From Alphaproteobacteria bacterium (GTDB lineage: Bacteria > Pseudomonadota > Alphaproteobacteria > Micropepsales > Micropepsaceae): a stretch of DNA of 12,780 bases. Position 1 is the stretch's first letter, and each line of letters opens with the position of its first letter. The stretch covers positions 296-13,075 of the forward strand of contig PKWC01000113.1 of the NCBI GenBank assembly GCA_003131925.1. The letters run 5' to 3'. Of the stretch, positions 1 to 6,915 are shown in pieces. The notes below the pieces were generated by a model, which saw only the letters and a program-made list of their open reading frames with translations, ran no database searches and was not told the origin of the DNA. A program made the translations under genes and the position numbers.

Positions 1-11
1 GCGTCGTCTAA
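1..11 (+). CDS. kdpB: 3' end of probable kdpB (partial)
   Basis: Only the last codons are in the window. Read in the frame ending with TAA at 9-11, they give two valines, and the two preceding bases could complete a glycine. KdpB proteins often end in a short hydrophobic tail after Gly, and kdpB is the normal upstream neighbour of kdpC. The assignment rests mainly on gene order. The kdpC ribosome binding site (AAGGAG, 10-15) overlaps this stop codon, as expected for translationally coupled kdp genes. Confidence 0.45.
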
Positions 12-23
12 GGAGCAATTCAA

Positions 24-626
24 ATGCTGAGAGAGATTCGTCCCGCAATCCTGATGGTGGTTTTGTCCACTCTGCTTTTCGGCCTTGCCTATCCCCTTGG
101 AATGACCGGCCTCTCGCAGGTGCTATTCCCCTGGCAGGCGAACGGCAGCCTGTTGATGAGGAACGGCCAAGTGGTCGGTTCCGCCCTGATCGGACAGAAT
201 TTCACGAGCGCCAAATATTTCCATGGCCGGCCGTCAGTCACGACGGACACGGACGCGAAAGGCAAAACAATCAGCTCTCCCTACAATGCGGCCAATTCGT
301 TAGCCTCAAATCTCGGCCCGACCAGCAAGGCGCTGCTCGACAGAATTAAGGGCGATACAAAGACACTGAAAGCGCAGAACGCGGCGCCCGTCCCCGTCGA
401 TCTGGTGACGTCGTCTGCAAGCGGCCTCGACCCCGATATCACGCCAGCCGGTGCGTATTTTCAGGTCCCTCGCGTGGCAAAGGCCCGCGGGTTTTCCGAG
501 GATCGGGTTCGCGCGCTTGTCGATCAGCACATCGAAGGCCGATGGATCGGGCTTTTCGGGGAGCCCCATGTAAATGTGCTCAAGCTTAATCTGGCGCTGG
601 ATGATTTGCAGACTGCTAGGAGGTAA
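24..626 (+). CDS. kdpC: Potassium-transporting ATPase subunit KdpC
   Basis: KdpC is the small membrane-anchored subunit of the high-affinity KdpFABC K+ pump. It helps KdpB, the P-type ATPase, couple ATP hydrolysis to K+ uptake through KdpA. The 200-residue length is normal for the family. One N-terminal membrane segment lies at about residues 8-30. It is followed by the family motifs GSALIGQNF (52-60), the KYFHGRPS stretch (64-71), NLGPTS (96-101) and the conserved block around SASGLDPDITPAGA (131-144), with the end of the domain near 165-185. The ATG has AAGGAG at 10-15 with 8-bp spacing, so the start is well supported. kdpB should lie immediately upstream; kdpD follows after 217 bp rather than overlapping. 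The high-K+ repression and low-K+ induction known for Kdp systems would act at a promoter upstream of the window. Confidence 0.97.
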   Translation: MLREIRPAILMVVLSTLLFGLAYPLGMTGLSQVLFPWQANGSLLMRNGQVVGSALIGQNFTSAKYFHGRPSVTTDTDAKGKTISSPYNAANSLASNLGPTSKALLDRIKGDTKTLKAQNAAPVPVDLVTSSASGLDPDITPAGAYFQVPRVAKARGFSEDRVRALVDQHIEGRWIGLFGEPHVNVLKLNLALDDLQTARR

Positions 627-642
627 TTCGTATCGCATCCCA

Positions 643-759
643 ACTCCCCGCTTGCGGGGGAAATCCGTTCCCCACCCGCGCGGGGAAGGCCCGAAAGGTG
701 ATTCCCCCAATCCCCTCCGGCCGGCTCGCGACCCGGTATTTCTCCTGCAAGCGGGGAGT
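643..759. repeat. Nested palindromic intergenic element (copy 1)
   Basis: The kdpC-kdpD gap contains a 13-bp perfect inverted repeat, ACTCCCCGCTTGC at 643-655 and its complement at 747-759. It encloses smaller GC-rich palindromes such as the CCCGCGCGGG core near 675-686. The design (outer inverted repeat around small hairpins, non-coding, about 117 bp) resembles REP/MITE-like elements that are widespread between alphaproteobacterial genes. It sits inside what should be one kdp transcript, so the folded RNA could act as a partial terminator or set the ratio of pump to regulator mRNA; that is inference. No coding frame of quality crosses it. Confidence 0.65.
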
Positions 760-808
760 ATGGCTTCAACTTCCGCTGTCGCCGCATTTCGGCCTTTGCG
801 CGATCCCC

Positions 809-841
809 TCCCCTATTCGTGACGAGGGGACTACTCTCGTC
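809..841 (+). promoter_or_regulatory. Possible alternative hairpins in the kdpD leader
   Basis: Just before the kdpD ATG (844) two overlapping stems can be drawn: TCCCCT (809-814) with AGGGGA (825-830), and GACGAG (821-826) with CTCGTC (836-841). They share bases 825-826, so only one can form fully. The only ribosome-binding-like bases (GAGGGG, about 824-829) lie within both. This could affect kdpD translation, but the stems are short and may be chance in GC-rich DNA. Confidence 0.22.
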
Positions 842-843
842 AG

Positions 844-3546
844 ATGACCGATGATTCAGCCCGCCCCTCGCCGGAAGCGCTTCTTGAGCAAGCGGCGAAG
901 GAAGGCCGCGGCCGATTGAAAATCTTTCTCGGCGCCGCGCCGGGGGTCGGCAAGACCTATGAGATGTTGTGTCAGGCCCGGCAGCGCAAGCTGGAAGGTG
1001 TCGACGTCGTCATCGCAGTTGTGGAAACGCACGGCCGTGTCGAAACCGACCTGTTGACCAAGAGCATCGAGAAAATTCCCAAGAAGCGCGTCGCCTACAA
1101 GGGCCGGGTCCTGGCCGAAATGGATCTGGACGCCGTCCTCCAGCGCCGGCCGAAGCTCGCGCTGGTGGATGAACTCGCGCACACGAATATCGAGGGCAGC
1201 CGCCATCCCAAGCGTTACATGGATGTGGAAGAGCTGCTCGCAGCCGGCATCGACGTCTATACCACGCTCAACGTGCAGCACATCGAGAGCCTGAACGACG
1301 TCGTGGCGAAAATCACGCGCGTGCGCGTGAGCGAAACCGTGCCGGATTCCATTCTGGATCGCGCCGACGACGTCGAGCTTGTCGATATCACGCCCGAAGA
1401 CCTCCTGCACCGATTGAAGGAAGGGAAAGTCTATCTCCCCGAAGCGGCCGAGCGTGCGGCCCAGCACTATTTCGTTCCCGGAAACCTGACCGCGCTGCGC
1501 GAGCTTGCATTGCGCCGGACGGCGCAGCGCGTCGACGAGCAGATGGTCAGCTATATGCGGGCGCACGCGATCCAGGGTCCGTGGGAAGCGGGCGAGCGGG
1601 TGCTCGTCTGCGTGAACGAGCGGCCGGGAGCGAGCGCACTTGTGCGCTACACACGCCGATTGGCCGATCGGCTTCATGCGGCCTGGACGGCAATCCATGT
1701 CGAGACTCCCCGCACGAGGGAACTGAGCGAAACGGAGCGTGATCGCGTCGCGGCTGCGCTTCGAGTCGCCGAGCGGCTCGGTGGACAGGCCGTCAGCGTG
1801 CCGGCCTCAAGCGTCGCCGATGGCGTGATCGACTACGCGCACGCCAACAACTTTACCCATATCGTCACCTCGACGGCACAACGCAACTGGTGGTCCGAGC
1901 TCCTTCGCGGCTCCGCCGCGCACGAAATCATTCGCCGTGCCGGCGACATCAGCGTGCACGTCGTTCCGGAGCAATTGACGCGGGCAATGAAGGGCCCGGC
2001 GCAACGCGCGCCCTACTCTTCTAACGATGGGAGATCCTCCACCTGGGATTCCAAGTCGTACGCCGGAAGCCTCGGCATGGTCATCGCCGCCCTGCTGATC
2101 GGTCTGCTGCTGCAAAGGTTCGGGATCACAAATGTCGCCCTCGTATTCCTCACTGCGGTCCTGACCTGCGCGATCACCTATGGGCTCTGGCCGTCGCTGT
2201 TCGCCTGCCTTGTTGCGACATTGGCTTACAATTTCTTCTTCCTGCCGCCGCTCTACACCTTCACGATCGCCGATCCGGAAAACGTCGTCGCGCTGTTCTT
2301 CTTCACCGTTGTCGCGCTGATCGCGAGCTATCTGTCGGCGCGCGTGCGCGCGCAGGCCCTGACGGCGCGGGAGCGCGCTGCGACCACCGAGAACCTCTAT
2401 CTGTTCAGCCGCAAGCTCGCGGGCGTTTTCACGCTCGACGATCTTTTGTGGGCCGCCGCGTTCCAGTTTGCCCAGATGCTCAAGGTGCGCGTTGTGATCC
2501 TCCTTCCTGAGGGATCGAGCATCGCCGTGCGCGCGGGCTATCCTCCGGAAGACACGCTCGATGAGGCCGATCTGGCGGCGGCCAAATGGGTTTGGCAACA
2601 CTCAACTCCCGCCGGACGCGGCGCCGACACGCTGCCCGGCGCCAAACGTCTCTTTCTGCCGATGCGAACCGGGCGCGGCACGGTGGGCATCGTCGGCCTC
2701 GATTGCGATCGGCCTGGCGCCTTGCTCACGCCCGATCAGCGGCGCCTCTTTGATGCGCTATCCGACCAGGCGGCATTGGCGATCGAGCGCATCAACCTGT
2801 CGGAGGACATCGATCGTGCACGCATCGCCGCAGAGACAGAACGCCTGCGTTCCGCACTCCTCACCTCCATCTCGCACGATCTCAGAACACCGCTGGCCTC
2901 CATCCTCGGTTCGGCCACCAGCCTCAGCAGCCAATGGGGAAATCTGGACGAACGCGCACGAGAAGAATTGACAGGAACGATCCAGGAGGAGGCCGAGCGG
3001 CTGAACCGCTTCATCGCGAACCTTCTGGATATGACGCGGCTCGAATCCGGAGCAATTGAGCCGCGGCTCGACTTCGTGGATCTGGGAGACGTGGTGGGCA
3101 GCGCAATCCGCCGCGCCTCCGGCGTCCTCGCTTGCCATCAAATCCAGATCAACCTCGCGGCGGATCTGCCGATGCTCAGGCTTGATCCCGTCCTCTTCGA
3201 ACAGGTGCTGTTTAATGTGCTCGACAACGCCGCAAAATATGCGCCGCCAGGTACGAAAATCGAGCTGCGTGCCCGACAGGACGGCGATCTCGTTCGCCTG
3301 GAAATAGAAGATGAGGGCGACGGCATTCCCGCCAACGACCTCGAGCGCATCTTCGACAAGTTCTATCGCGTGCAGGCCATGGACCGGAAACGCGCGGGAA
3401 CCGGACTGGGCCTTGCGATTTGCCGGGGCTTCGTCGAAGCGATGGGCGGGACTATTCGCGCCGGCAATCGAAGTGACAAACGCGGCGCCCTGATCAGCAT
3501 TACCTTGCCGGTTCCTGCCGAACAGCCGCGAGAGCGCGCCGCATGA
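844..3546 (+). CDS. kdpD: Sensor histidine kinase KdpD
   Basis: KdpD is the membrane sensor kinase that phosphorylates KdpE when K+ is limiting. At 900 residues it is close to the 894 of E. coli KdpD, and all family parts are visible. The N-terminal KdpD domain has Walker A GAAPGVGKT (30-38) and Walker B-like LALVDELAHTN (105-115). A universal-stress-like domain covers about 250-375, and four membrane helices of the DUF4118 region lie at about 408-500. A GAF-like domain spans about 515-650. The kinase core has H-box ISHDLRTP with His678, N-box NVLDNAAKY (791-799), G1 DEGDGIP (823-829) and G2 GTGLGLAI (852-859). No catalytic residue is missing, so it should be an active kinase. The ATG at 844 gives the usual family N-terminus, though its ribosome binding site is poor. 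It ends in an ATGA overlap with kdpE, indicating coupled translation. Confidence 0.98.
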   Translation: MTDDSARPSPEALLEQAAKEGRGRLKIFLGAAPGVGKTYEMLCQARQRKLEGVDVVIAVVETHGRVETDLLTKSIEKIPKKRVAYKGRVLAEMDLDAVLQRRPKLALVDELAHTNIEGSRHPKRYMDVEELLAAGIDVYTTLNVQHIESLNDVVAKITRVRVSETVPDSILDRADDVELVDITPEDLLHRLKEGKVYLPEAAERAAQHYFVPGNLTALRELALRRTAQRVDEQMVSYMRAHAIQGPWEAGERVLVCVNERPGASALVRYTRRLADRLHAAWTAIHVETPRTRELSETERDRVAAALRVAERLGGQAVSVPASSVADGVIDYAHANNFTHIVTSTAQRNWWSELLRGSAAHEIIRRAGDISVHVVPEQLTRAMKGPAQRAPYSSNDGRSSTWDSKSYAGSLGMVIAALLIGLLLQRFGITNVALVFLTAVLTCAITYGLWPSLFACLVATLAYNFFFLPPLYTFTIADPENVVALFFFTVVALIASYLSARVRAQALTARERAATTENLYLFSRKLAGVFTLDDLLWAAAFQFAQMLKVRVVILLPEGSSIAVRAGYPPEDTLDEADLAAAKWVWQHSTPAGRGADTLPGAKRLFLPMRTGRGTVGIVGLDCDRPGALLTPDQRRLFDALSDQAALAIERINLSEDIDRARIAAETERLRSALLTSISHDLRTPLASILGSATSLSSQWGNLDERAREELTGTIQEEAERLNRFIANLLDMTRLESGAIEPRLDFVDLGDVVGSAIRRASGVLACHQIQINLAADLPMLRLDPVLFEQVLFNVLDNAAKYAPPGTKIELRARQDGDLVRLEIEDEGDGIPANDLERIFDKFYRVQAMDRKRAGTGLGLAICRGFVEAMGGTIRAGNRSDKRGALISITLPVPAEQPRERAA

Positions 3547-4235
3547 CGAGTGGTCCTCAGCGCGTTCTCGTTGTCGACGACGAGCCGCCGATCCGGCGGT
3601 TCCTGCGCACGAGTCTCTCGTCGCAAGGCTACCAGGTTATCGAGGCCGAGGACGGCCCATCGGCGCGCGAGATATTGCGCCAGAATACGGCCGATGTTTT
3701 GGTGCTCGATCTTGGGCTGCCCGGGCTGGACGGCTTTGAAATCATCAAGCAATTGCGCGACTCCGGATCCACACTGCCGATCATCGTTCTGTCGAGCCGC
3801 ACCGATGAGGCCGGCAAGGTCCGCGCACTCGACCTCGGTGCGGATGATTATGTCACCAAGCCCTTCGGCATGGACGAGTTGCTGGCGCGTCTGCGCGCCG
3901 CACTGCGTCATCGCCTGCAGCAGCAGGGCGAGAGGCCGATCTTCCGCGTTGACCATCTTGCCGTTGATCTCGTGCGCCGCGTCGTGACGGTGCAAGAGCG
4001 CGAGGTGAAGCTCACGCCGCGCGAGTACGATCTCCTGCGGACGCTCGTCGCTCATGCAGGCAAGGTGCTGACGCACCGCTTCCTGCTGCGCGAAGTGTGG
4101 GGTTCGGAAACCGATGTCGCTTACCTTCGTATCTATGTCCGCACGCTCCGCCAGAAAATCGAAGCCGATCCGGATCGCCCGCAACTGATCACGACCGAAC
4201 AAGGCGTGGGCTACCGGCTCAAGGCGCCGGATTAA
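3543..4235 (+). CDS. kdpE: Response regulator KdpE (OmpR/PhoB family)
   Basis: This is the cytoplasmic transcription factor partner of KdpD, which activates kdpFABC when phosphorylated. It has 230 residues, normal for the family. The receiver domain covers about 6-120: acidic pair Asp12/Asp13, phospho-acceptor Asp56 in the LVLDLGLP stretch, Ser84/Ser85 in the Thr/Ser position, and Lys106 in the VTKPF motif. The winged-helix OmpR-type DNA-binding domain lies at about 130-228, with the conserved KLTPREYDLLRTL helix and C-terminal GVGYRL hairpin. The ATG lies inside the last codons of kdpD (ATGA overlap), so the two products are probably made in a fixed ratio. The stop at 4233-4235 is followed by an A-rich stretch and, 16 bp on, by an alcohol dehydrogenase on the same strand. 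Confidence 0.98.
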   Translation: MTSGPQRVLVVDDEPPIRRFLRTSLSSQGYQVIEAEDGPSAREILRQNTADVLVLDLGLPGLDGFEIIKQLRDSGSTLPIIVLSSRTDEAGKVRALDLGADDYVTKPFGMDELLARLRAALRHRLQQQGERPIFRVDHLAVDLVRRVVTVQEREVKLTPREYDLLRTLVAHAGKVLTHRFLLREVWGSETDVAYLRIYVRTLRQKIEADPDRPQLITTEQGVGYRLKAPD

Positions 4236-4251
4236 AAAACGTGCTTTGACG

Positions 4252-5235
4252 ATGCGCGCGATGGTTCTGGAAAAATCGGGAGCTCCACTCGTGCCGAGAG
4301 AGCTCGCACCGCGCATGCTTTCGCGCGGCGAAGTTCGCATTCGCGTATCCGCCTGTGCGGTATGCCGCACCGATTTGCATGTCGTCGATGGTGAACTGTC
4401 CGATCCCAAATTGCCCATCGTGCCGGGCCACGAAATCGTCGGCCGTATCGAAGAAATCGGCGCAAGCGTCGAAGTTCTGAAAACGGGTGATCGTGTCGGC
4501 GTTCCATGGCTTGGCTGGACCTGCGGCGTGTGCGACTTCTGCCGGCGCGGTGAGGAGAATCTCTGTCCCAACGCGCGCTTCACGGGCTACCAGATCGATG
4601 GAGGCTTCGCCGAAGAAACCATCGCCGATGCGCGCTACGTCTTTCCGCTCCCGGGCGTCTACACCGACGAGGAAGCGGCGCCACTCATGTGCGCGGGGCT
4701 GATCGGTTGGCGTGCGCTCAAGGCCGCGGGCGATGCGCCGAGACTGGGCTTCTACGGCTTTGGCGCCGCCGCGCATCTTGCGGTCCAGGCGGCGCGCCAT
4801 CGCGGTCAGGACGTCTATGGATTCGTGCGTCCCGGCGACGAAAAGGCGAAGGCGTTTGCGCGCGCGATGGGGGCGGTGTGGGCGGGAGACTCGAACGCCG
4901 CGCCCCCCGTGCCGCTCGACGCGGCGGTCATTTTTGCACCGGTGGGAGAGCTTGTGCCCGCGGCGTTGCGGGCGGTGCGCCCCGGCGGCCGCGTCGTCTG
5001 CGCCGGCATCCATATGAGCGATATTCCATCGTTCCCCTACGAAATCCTCTGGCGCGAACGCTCGGTGTCATCCGTCGCCAATCTCACGCGCACCGATGCC
5101 AGGGAATTTCTCGCGCTGGCGCACGCGATGAAGTTCCGCACCGAAACCACCCGTTATCCGCTCGCCGACGCGAATCGCGCCCTTTCCGATCTTCGCACGG
5201 GCACGCTGAGCGGTGCGGCCGTGCTCGTTCGATAG
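4252..5235 (+). CDS. Zinc-dependent alcohol dehydrogenase, AdhA/CAD2-like
   Basis: A medium-chain (MDR) zinc alcohol dehydrogenase of 327 residues, expected to interconvert alcohols and aldehydes with NAD(P)H in the cytoplasm. Probable catalytic-zinc ligands are Cys38 (in CAVCRTDLH), His60 with Glu61 (GHE) and Cys147. The four-cysteine structural-zinc lobe is complete (Cys91, Cys94, Cys97, Cys105). The cofactor domain carries GFYGFGAAAHLA (166-177) instead of the usual GxGxxG spacing; this variant is typical of the AdhA/CAD2-type branch. I placed the start at the ATG at 4252; an in-frame TTG lies two codons upstream (4246). Neither has a convincing ribosome binding site. With only 16 bp after kdpE, it may be transcribed with the kdp genes. 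The natural substrate cannot be told from the sequence. Confidence 0.9.
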   Translation: MRAMVLEKSGAPLVPRELAPRMLSRGEVRIRVSACAVCRTDLHVVDGELSDPKLPIVPGHEIVGRIEEIGASVEVLKTGDRVGVPWLGWTCGVCDFCRRGEENLCPNARFTGYQIDGGFAEETIADARYVFPLPGVYTDEEAAPLMCAGLIGWRALKAAGDAPRLGFYGFGAAAHLAVQAARHRGQDVYGFVRPGDEKAKAFARAMGAVWAGDSNAAPPVPLDAAVIFAPVGELVPAALRAVRPGGRVVCAGIHMSDIPSFPYEILWRERSVSSVANLTRTDAREFLALAHAMKFRTETTRYPLADANRALSDLRTGTLSGAAVLVR

Positions 5236-5262
5236 CAGACGGCGCGAACGGCGGGATGGGTT

Positions 5263-5655
5263 TCAGCGCGGAACCATGCCCATCAATTCGAGCGGATTGC
5301 CGTCGGGGTCGCGGAAGGCGCGAATTTTTAGTTCATGCGTGTCGATGCGCTGGACCACCCGCGCAGGACCCAGGAATTCGACACCCTTTTCCTCGAGCGC
5401 CGGTGCAAGCCGATCGATATCGGGCGCGTCGAAATACAGAACCGAACCGCCCGGCGAATGTCCGGGGTTTTCTGTGCCGATCAGAAGACGCGTGCCCTGA
5501 AGATCGAAGAACATCATTCCGCCGGCTTCGAAGAGCAGCGGCAGCCCGAGAACATCGCGGTAGTACCGCTTGCTGCGCTCCATGTCGCGCGTCGTGAGCG
5601 CGACCTGAACGAGCTTTCGGCCCTTGAGCGTGCCGGGTTCGTGCGATTCGGACAT
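5263..5655 (-). CDS. VOC-superfamily (glyoxalase/bleomycin-resistance fold) protein
   Basis: A 130-residue single-unit VOC protein. The paired beta-alpha-beta-beta-beta modules are recognisable from LVQVALTTRDMERSKRYYRD near the N-terminus and from the FRDPDGNPLEL signature near the C-terminus. The start is set at the ATG at 5655, because GAAGGA lies 8 bp upstream on the - strand; the in-frame ATG at 5664 overlaps that same GAAGGA and is unlikely to be used. The Glu of NPLEL occupies the usual last metal-ligand position, but the first ligand position (normally His in an HVAL-type strand) appears to be Gln and the second is hydrophobic. Glyoxalase I activity is therefore doubtful, and a ligand-binding or other VOC role is possible. 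It converges on the dehydrogenase with a 27-bp gap and is divergent from the sigma-factor cassette. Confidence 0.88.
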   Translation of the reverse strand: MSESHEPGTLKGRKLVQVALTTRDMERSKRYYRDVLGLPLLFEAGGMMFFDLQGTRLLIGTENPGHSPGGSVLYFDAPDIDRLAPALEEKGVEFLGPARVVQRIDTHELKIRAFRDPDGNPLELMGMVPR

Positions 5656-5719
5656 CGTTGGCATCCTTCATGTGACAGGCTTGGCCCATCCGAACATGCG
5701 CCGCGCCGGCATGCCTAGC

Positions 5720-5745
5720 GAAACTTTCAGGGGGGTGCTCCGTCT
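5720..5745 (+). promoter_or_regulatory. Predicted RpoE-like ECF sigma promoter
   Basis: GAAACTT at 5720-5726 is followed by a 15-bp spacer and GTCT at 5742-5745. This closely matches the known RpoE-type ECF pattern GGAACTT-N15/16-GTC. A transcript starting about 7 bp further on would have a leader of roughly 30 bases with the GGAGAA ribosome binding site (5769-5774) of the LTxxQ gene. Since the second gene downstream is itself an ECF sigma factor, this is probably the autoregulatory promoter of the cassette. The call is by eye only. Confidence 0.6.
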
Positions 5746-5781
5746 TTGTGGTATCCACCGTTCAAACCGGAGAACATCTTC

Positions 5782-6318
5782 ATGAATAATGCAATCAAAC
5801 TGGCCGTCGCCGCGGCGTTCGGCGTGATGGGCGTGCAGACCGCGACCGCCCAGATGCCGGCTGCCCCGGCCATGTCCATGCCGGAGAGCCATGGCGGCAT
5901 GGGGCATCACGGCATGGGCATGATGCATGACGCGCCCTTCCTGATGCTTCTGAAATCGGCCAATCTGACCGCGGCCCAGCATGCCCAGGTCAAGCAAATC
6001 CTCGAGTCGGAGCATGCCCAGACCAAGCCGCTGATGAAGCAGTTTCATGCCCTTCATGAGCAGATTGCGGGCCGGCTTCTCGCCACGGGGCCGCTCAGCG
6101 CCGCCGATCTGGCGCCGCTGACGAAACAGGCTTTCAAGCTCCAGCAGCAGCTCGATCAGAGCATGATCGACACCGCCCTCGCCATCCGCAGCGTCCTGAC
6201 GCCCGAGCAGATCAACCGTCTCGCGCAGGTTCACCAGCAGCTCAGCAATCTGCACCAGCAGATCCAGAACCTCATGGGACCGGAGCAGAACGACGCGAAC
6301 GGGGACCAGCCAGAGTAG
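5782..6318 (+). CDS. Secreted Met/His-rich LTxxQ (Spy/CpxP/CnrX-like) protein
   Basis: A predicted periplasmic protein of 178 residues. The ATG at 5782 has GGAGAA (5769-5774) 7 bp upstream and starts a clear signal peptide (about 1-23, cleavage after ATA, before Gln24); the longer frame from TTG 5746 would bury that signal. A Met/His/Gly-rich segment at 31-50 (PESHGGMGHHGMGMMHD region) looks like a metal-binding tail. It is followed by a helical, Gln-rich domain with two LTxxQ motifs, LTAAQ (62-66) and LTPEQ (139-143), diagnostic of the Spy/CpxP family; CnrX-type periplasmic metal sensors share this helical hairpin fold. Known roles in the family are ATP-independent chaperone action and sensing of envelope or metal stress. 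Because it is first in an operon with an ECF sigma factor and a membrane protein, a sensor role is likely. Copper, nickel, cobalt or zinc are possible ligands; the sequence does not decide. Confidence 0.88.
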   Translation: MNNAIKLAVAAAFGVMGVQTATAQMPAAPAMSMPESHGGMGHHGMGMMHDAPFLMLLKSANLTAAQHAQVKQILESEHAQTKPLMKQFHALHEQIAGRLLATGPLSAADLAPLTKQAFKLQQQLDQSMIDTALAIRSVLTPEQINRLAQVHQQLSNLHQQIQNLMGPEQNDANGDQPE

Positions 6319-6339
6319 TTTGTCGGCAGGCTGCGCCCC

Positions 6340-6915
6340 GTGACTCTCCGCCCGAGCGCGGAAAACGGCCGTGAACCGCTGCCCATCGCGGAGCTGATCC
6401 TTCGCGGGAGCAGCGGCGACCGGCCGGCGTTGGAGGCGTTGATCGGGCGGTATCAGGAGCGCGTGGCGGGTTTCGTGTTTGCGCAGACGAACGACGCGAA
6501 TCACTGCGAAGATTTGTGCCAGGCCATCTTTGTGAAGATGGTGATCGCGCTGCCGCGGCTGCGCGCGCTTGACCGCTTCGAACCGTGGCTGTTCCAGATT
6601 GCGCGCAACGCGTGCTGCGACCATCTGCGCGCCCGTCAATCGTGGCGCAGACTCTTCGTGGCGTACCAACCGGCGCACGAATCCGTCGCGGTGCACGATC
6701 CGCCGGAAGGCGACAGGCGCGAGGGAGCGGTGGAACAAGGCGCGGCGCTTTTGCCGCCGGAACAAGGCGACCTGCTCCGGCTCTCGCTTGAGAAGCAAAG
6801 GAGCTACGAAGAATTGGCGCGACTTGCAAATACGAGCGTTGCGGCGGTGAAATCGCGTCTGCACCGCGCGCGGCGCAACTTGCGGGAAATCCTGTTGGCC
6901 GGAGATCCGAAATGA
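6340..6915 (+). CDS. ECF (group 4) RNA polymerase sigma factor
   Basis: A 191-residue sigma70-family factor with only regions 2 and 4, as in ECF sigmas. Region 2 spans about 28-104, with the core-binding DLCQAIFVKM (58-67) and the region 2.4 helix WLFQIARNACCDHLR (83-97). Region 4 spans about 135-186, with a helix-turn-helix ending SVAAVKSRLHRARRNLRE, which should read the -35 element. The start is GTG 6340, 21 bp after the LTxxQ gene; no strong ribosome binding site is seen, so coupling to the upstream gene is likely. The stop overlaps the next ATG (ATGA at 6912-6915). It probably transcribes its own operon from the motif at 5720-5745. Its other targets are not apparent in the window. Confidence 0.95.
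   Translation: MTLRPSAENGREPLPIAELILRGSSGDRPALEALIGRYQERVAGFVFAQTNDANHCEDLCQAIFVKMVIALPRLRALDRFEPWLFQIARNACCDHLRARQSWRRLFVAYQPAHESVAVHDPPEGDRREGAVEQGAALLPPEQGDLLRLSLEKQRSYEELARLANTSVAAVKSRLHRARRNLREILLAGDPK

Noticed and set aside
3363..4583. Large minus-strand open frame opposite kdpD/kdpE
   Set aside because: It is antisense to well-supported genes, with no recognisable domain; typical for GC-rich DNA.
5746..5781. Upstream TTG start for the LTxxQ protein
   Set aside because: It would bury the signal peptide and overlap the predicted transcription start; ATG 5782 has a proper ribosome binding site.
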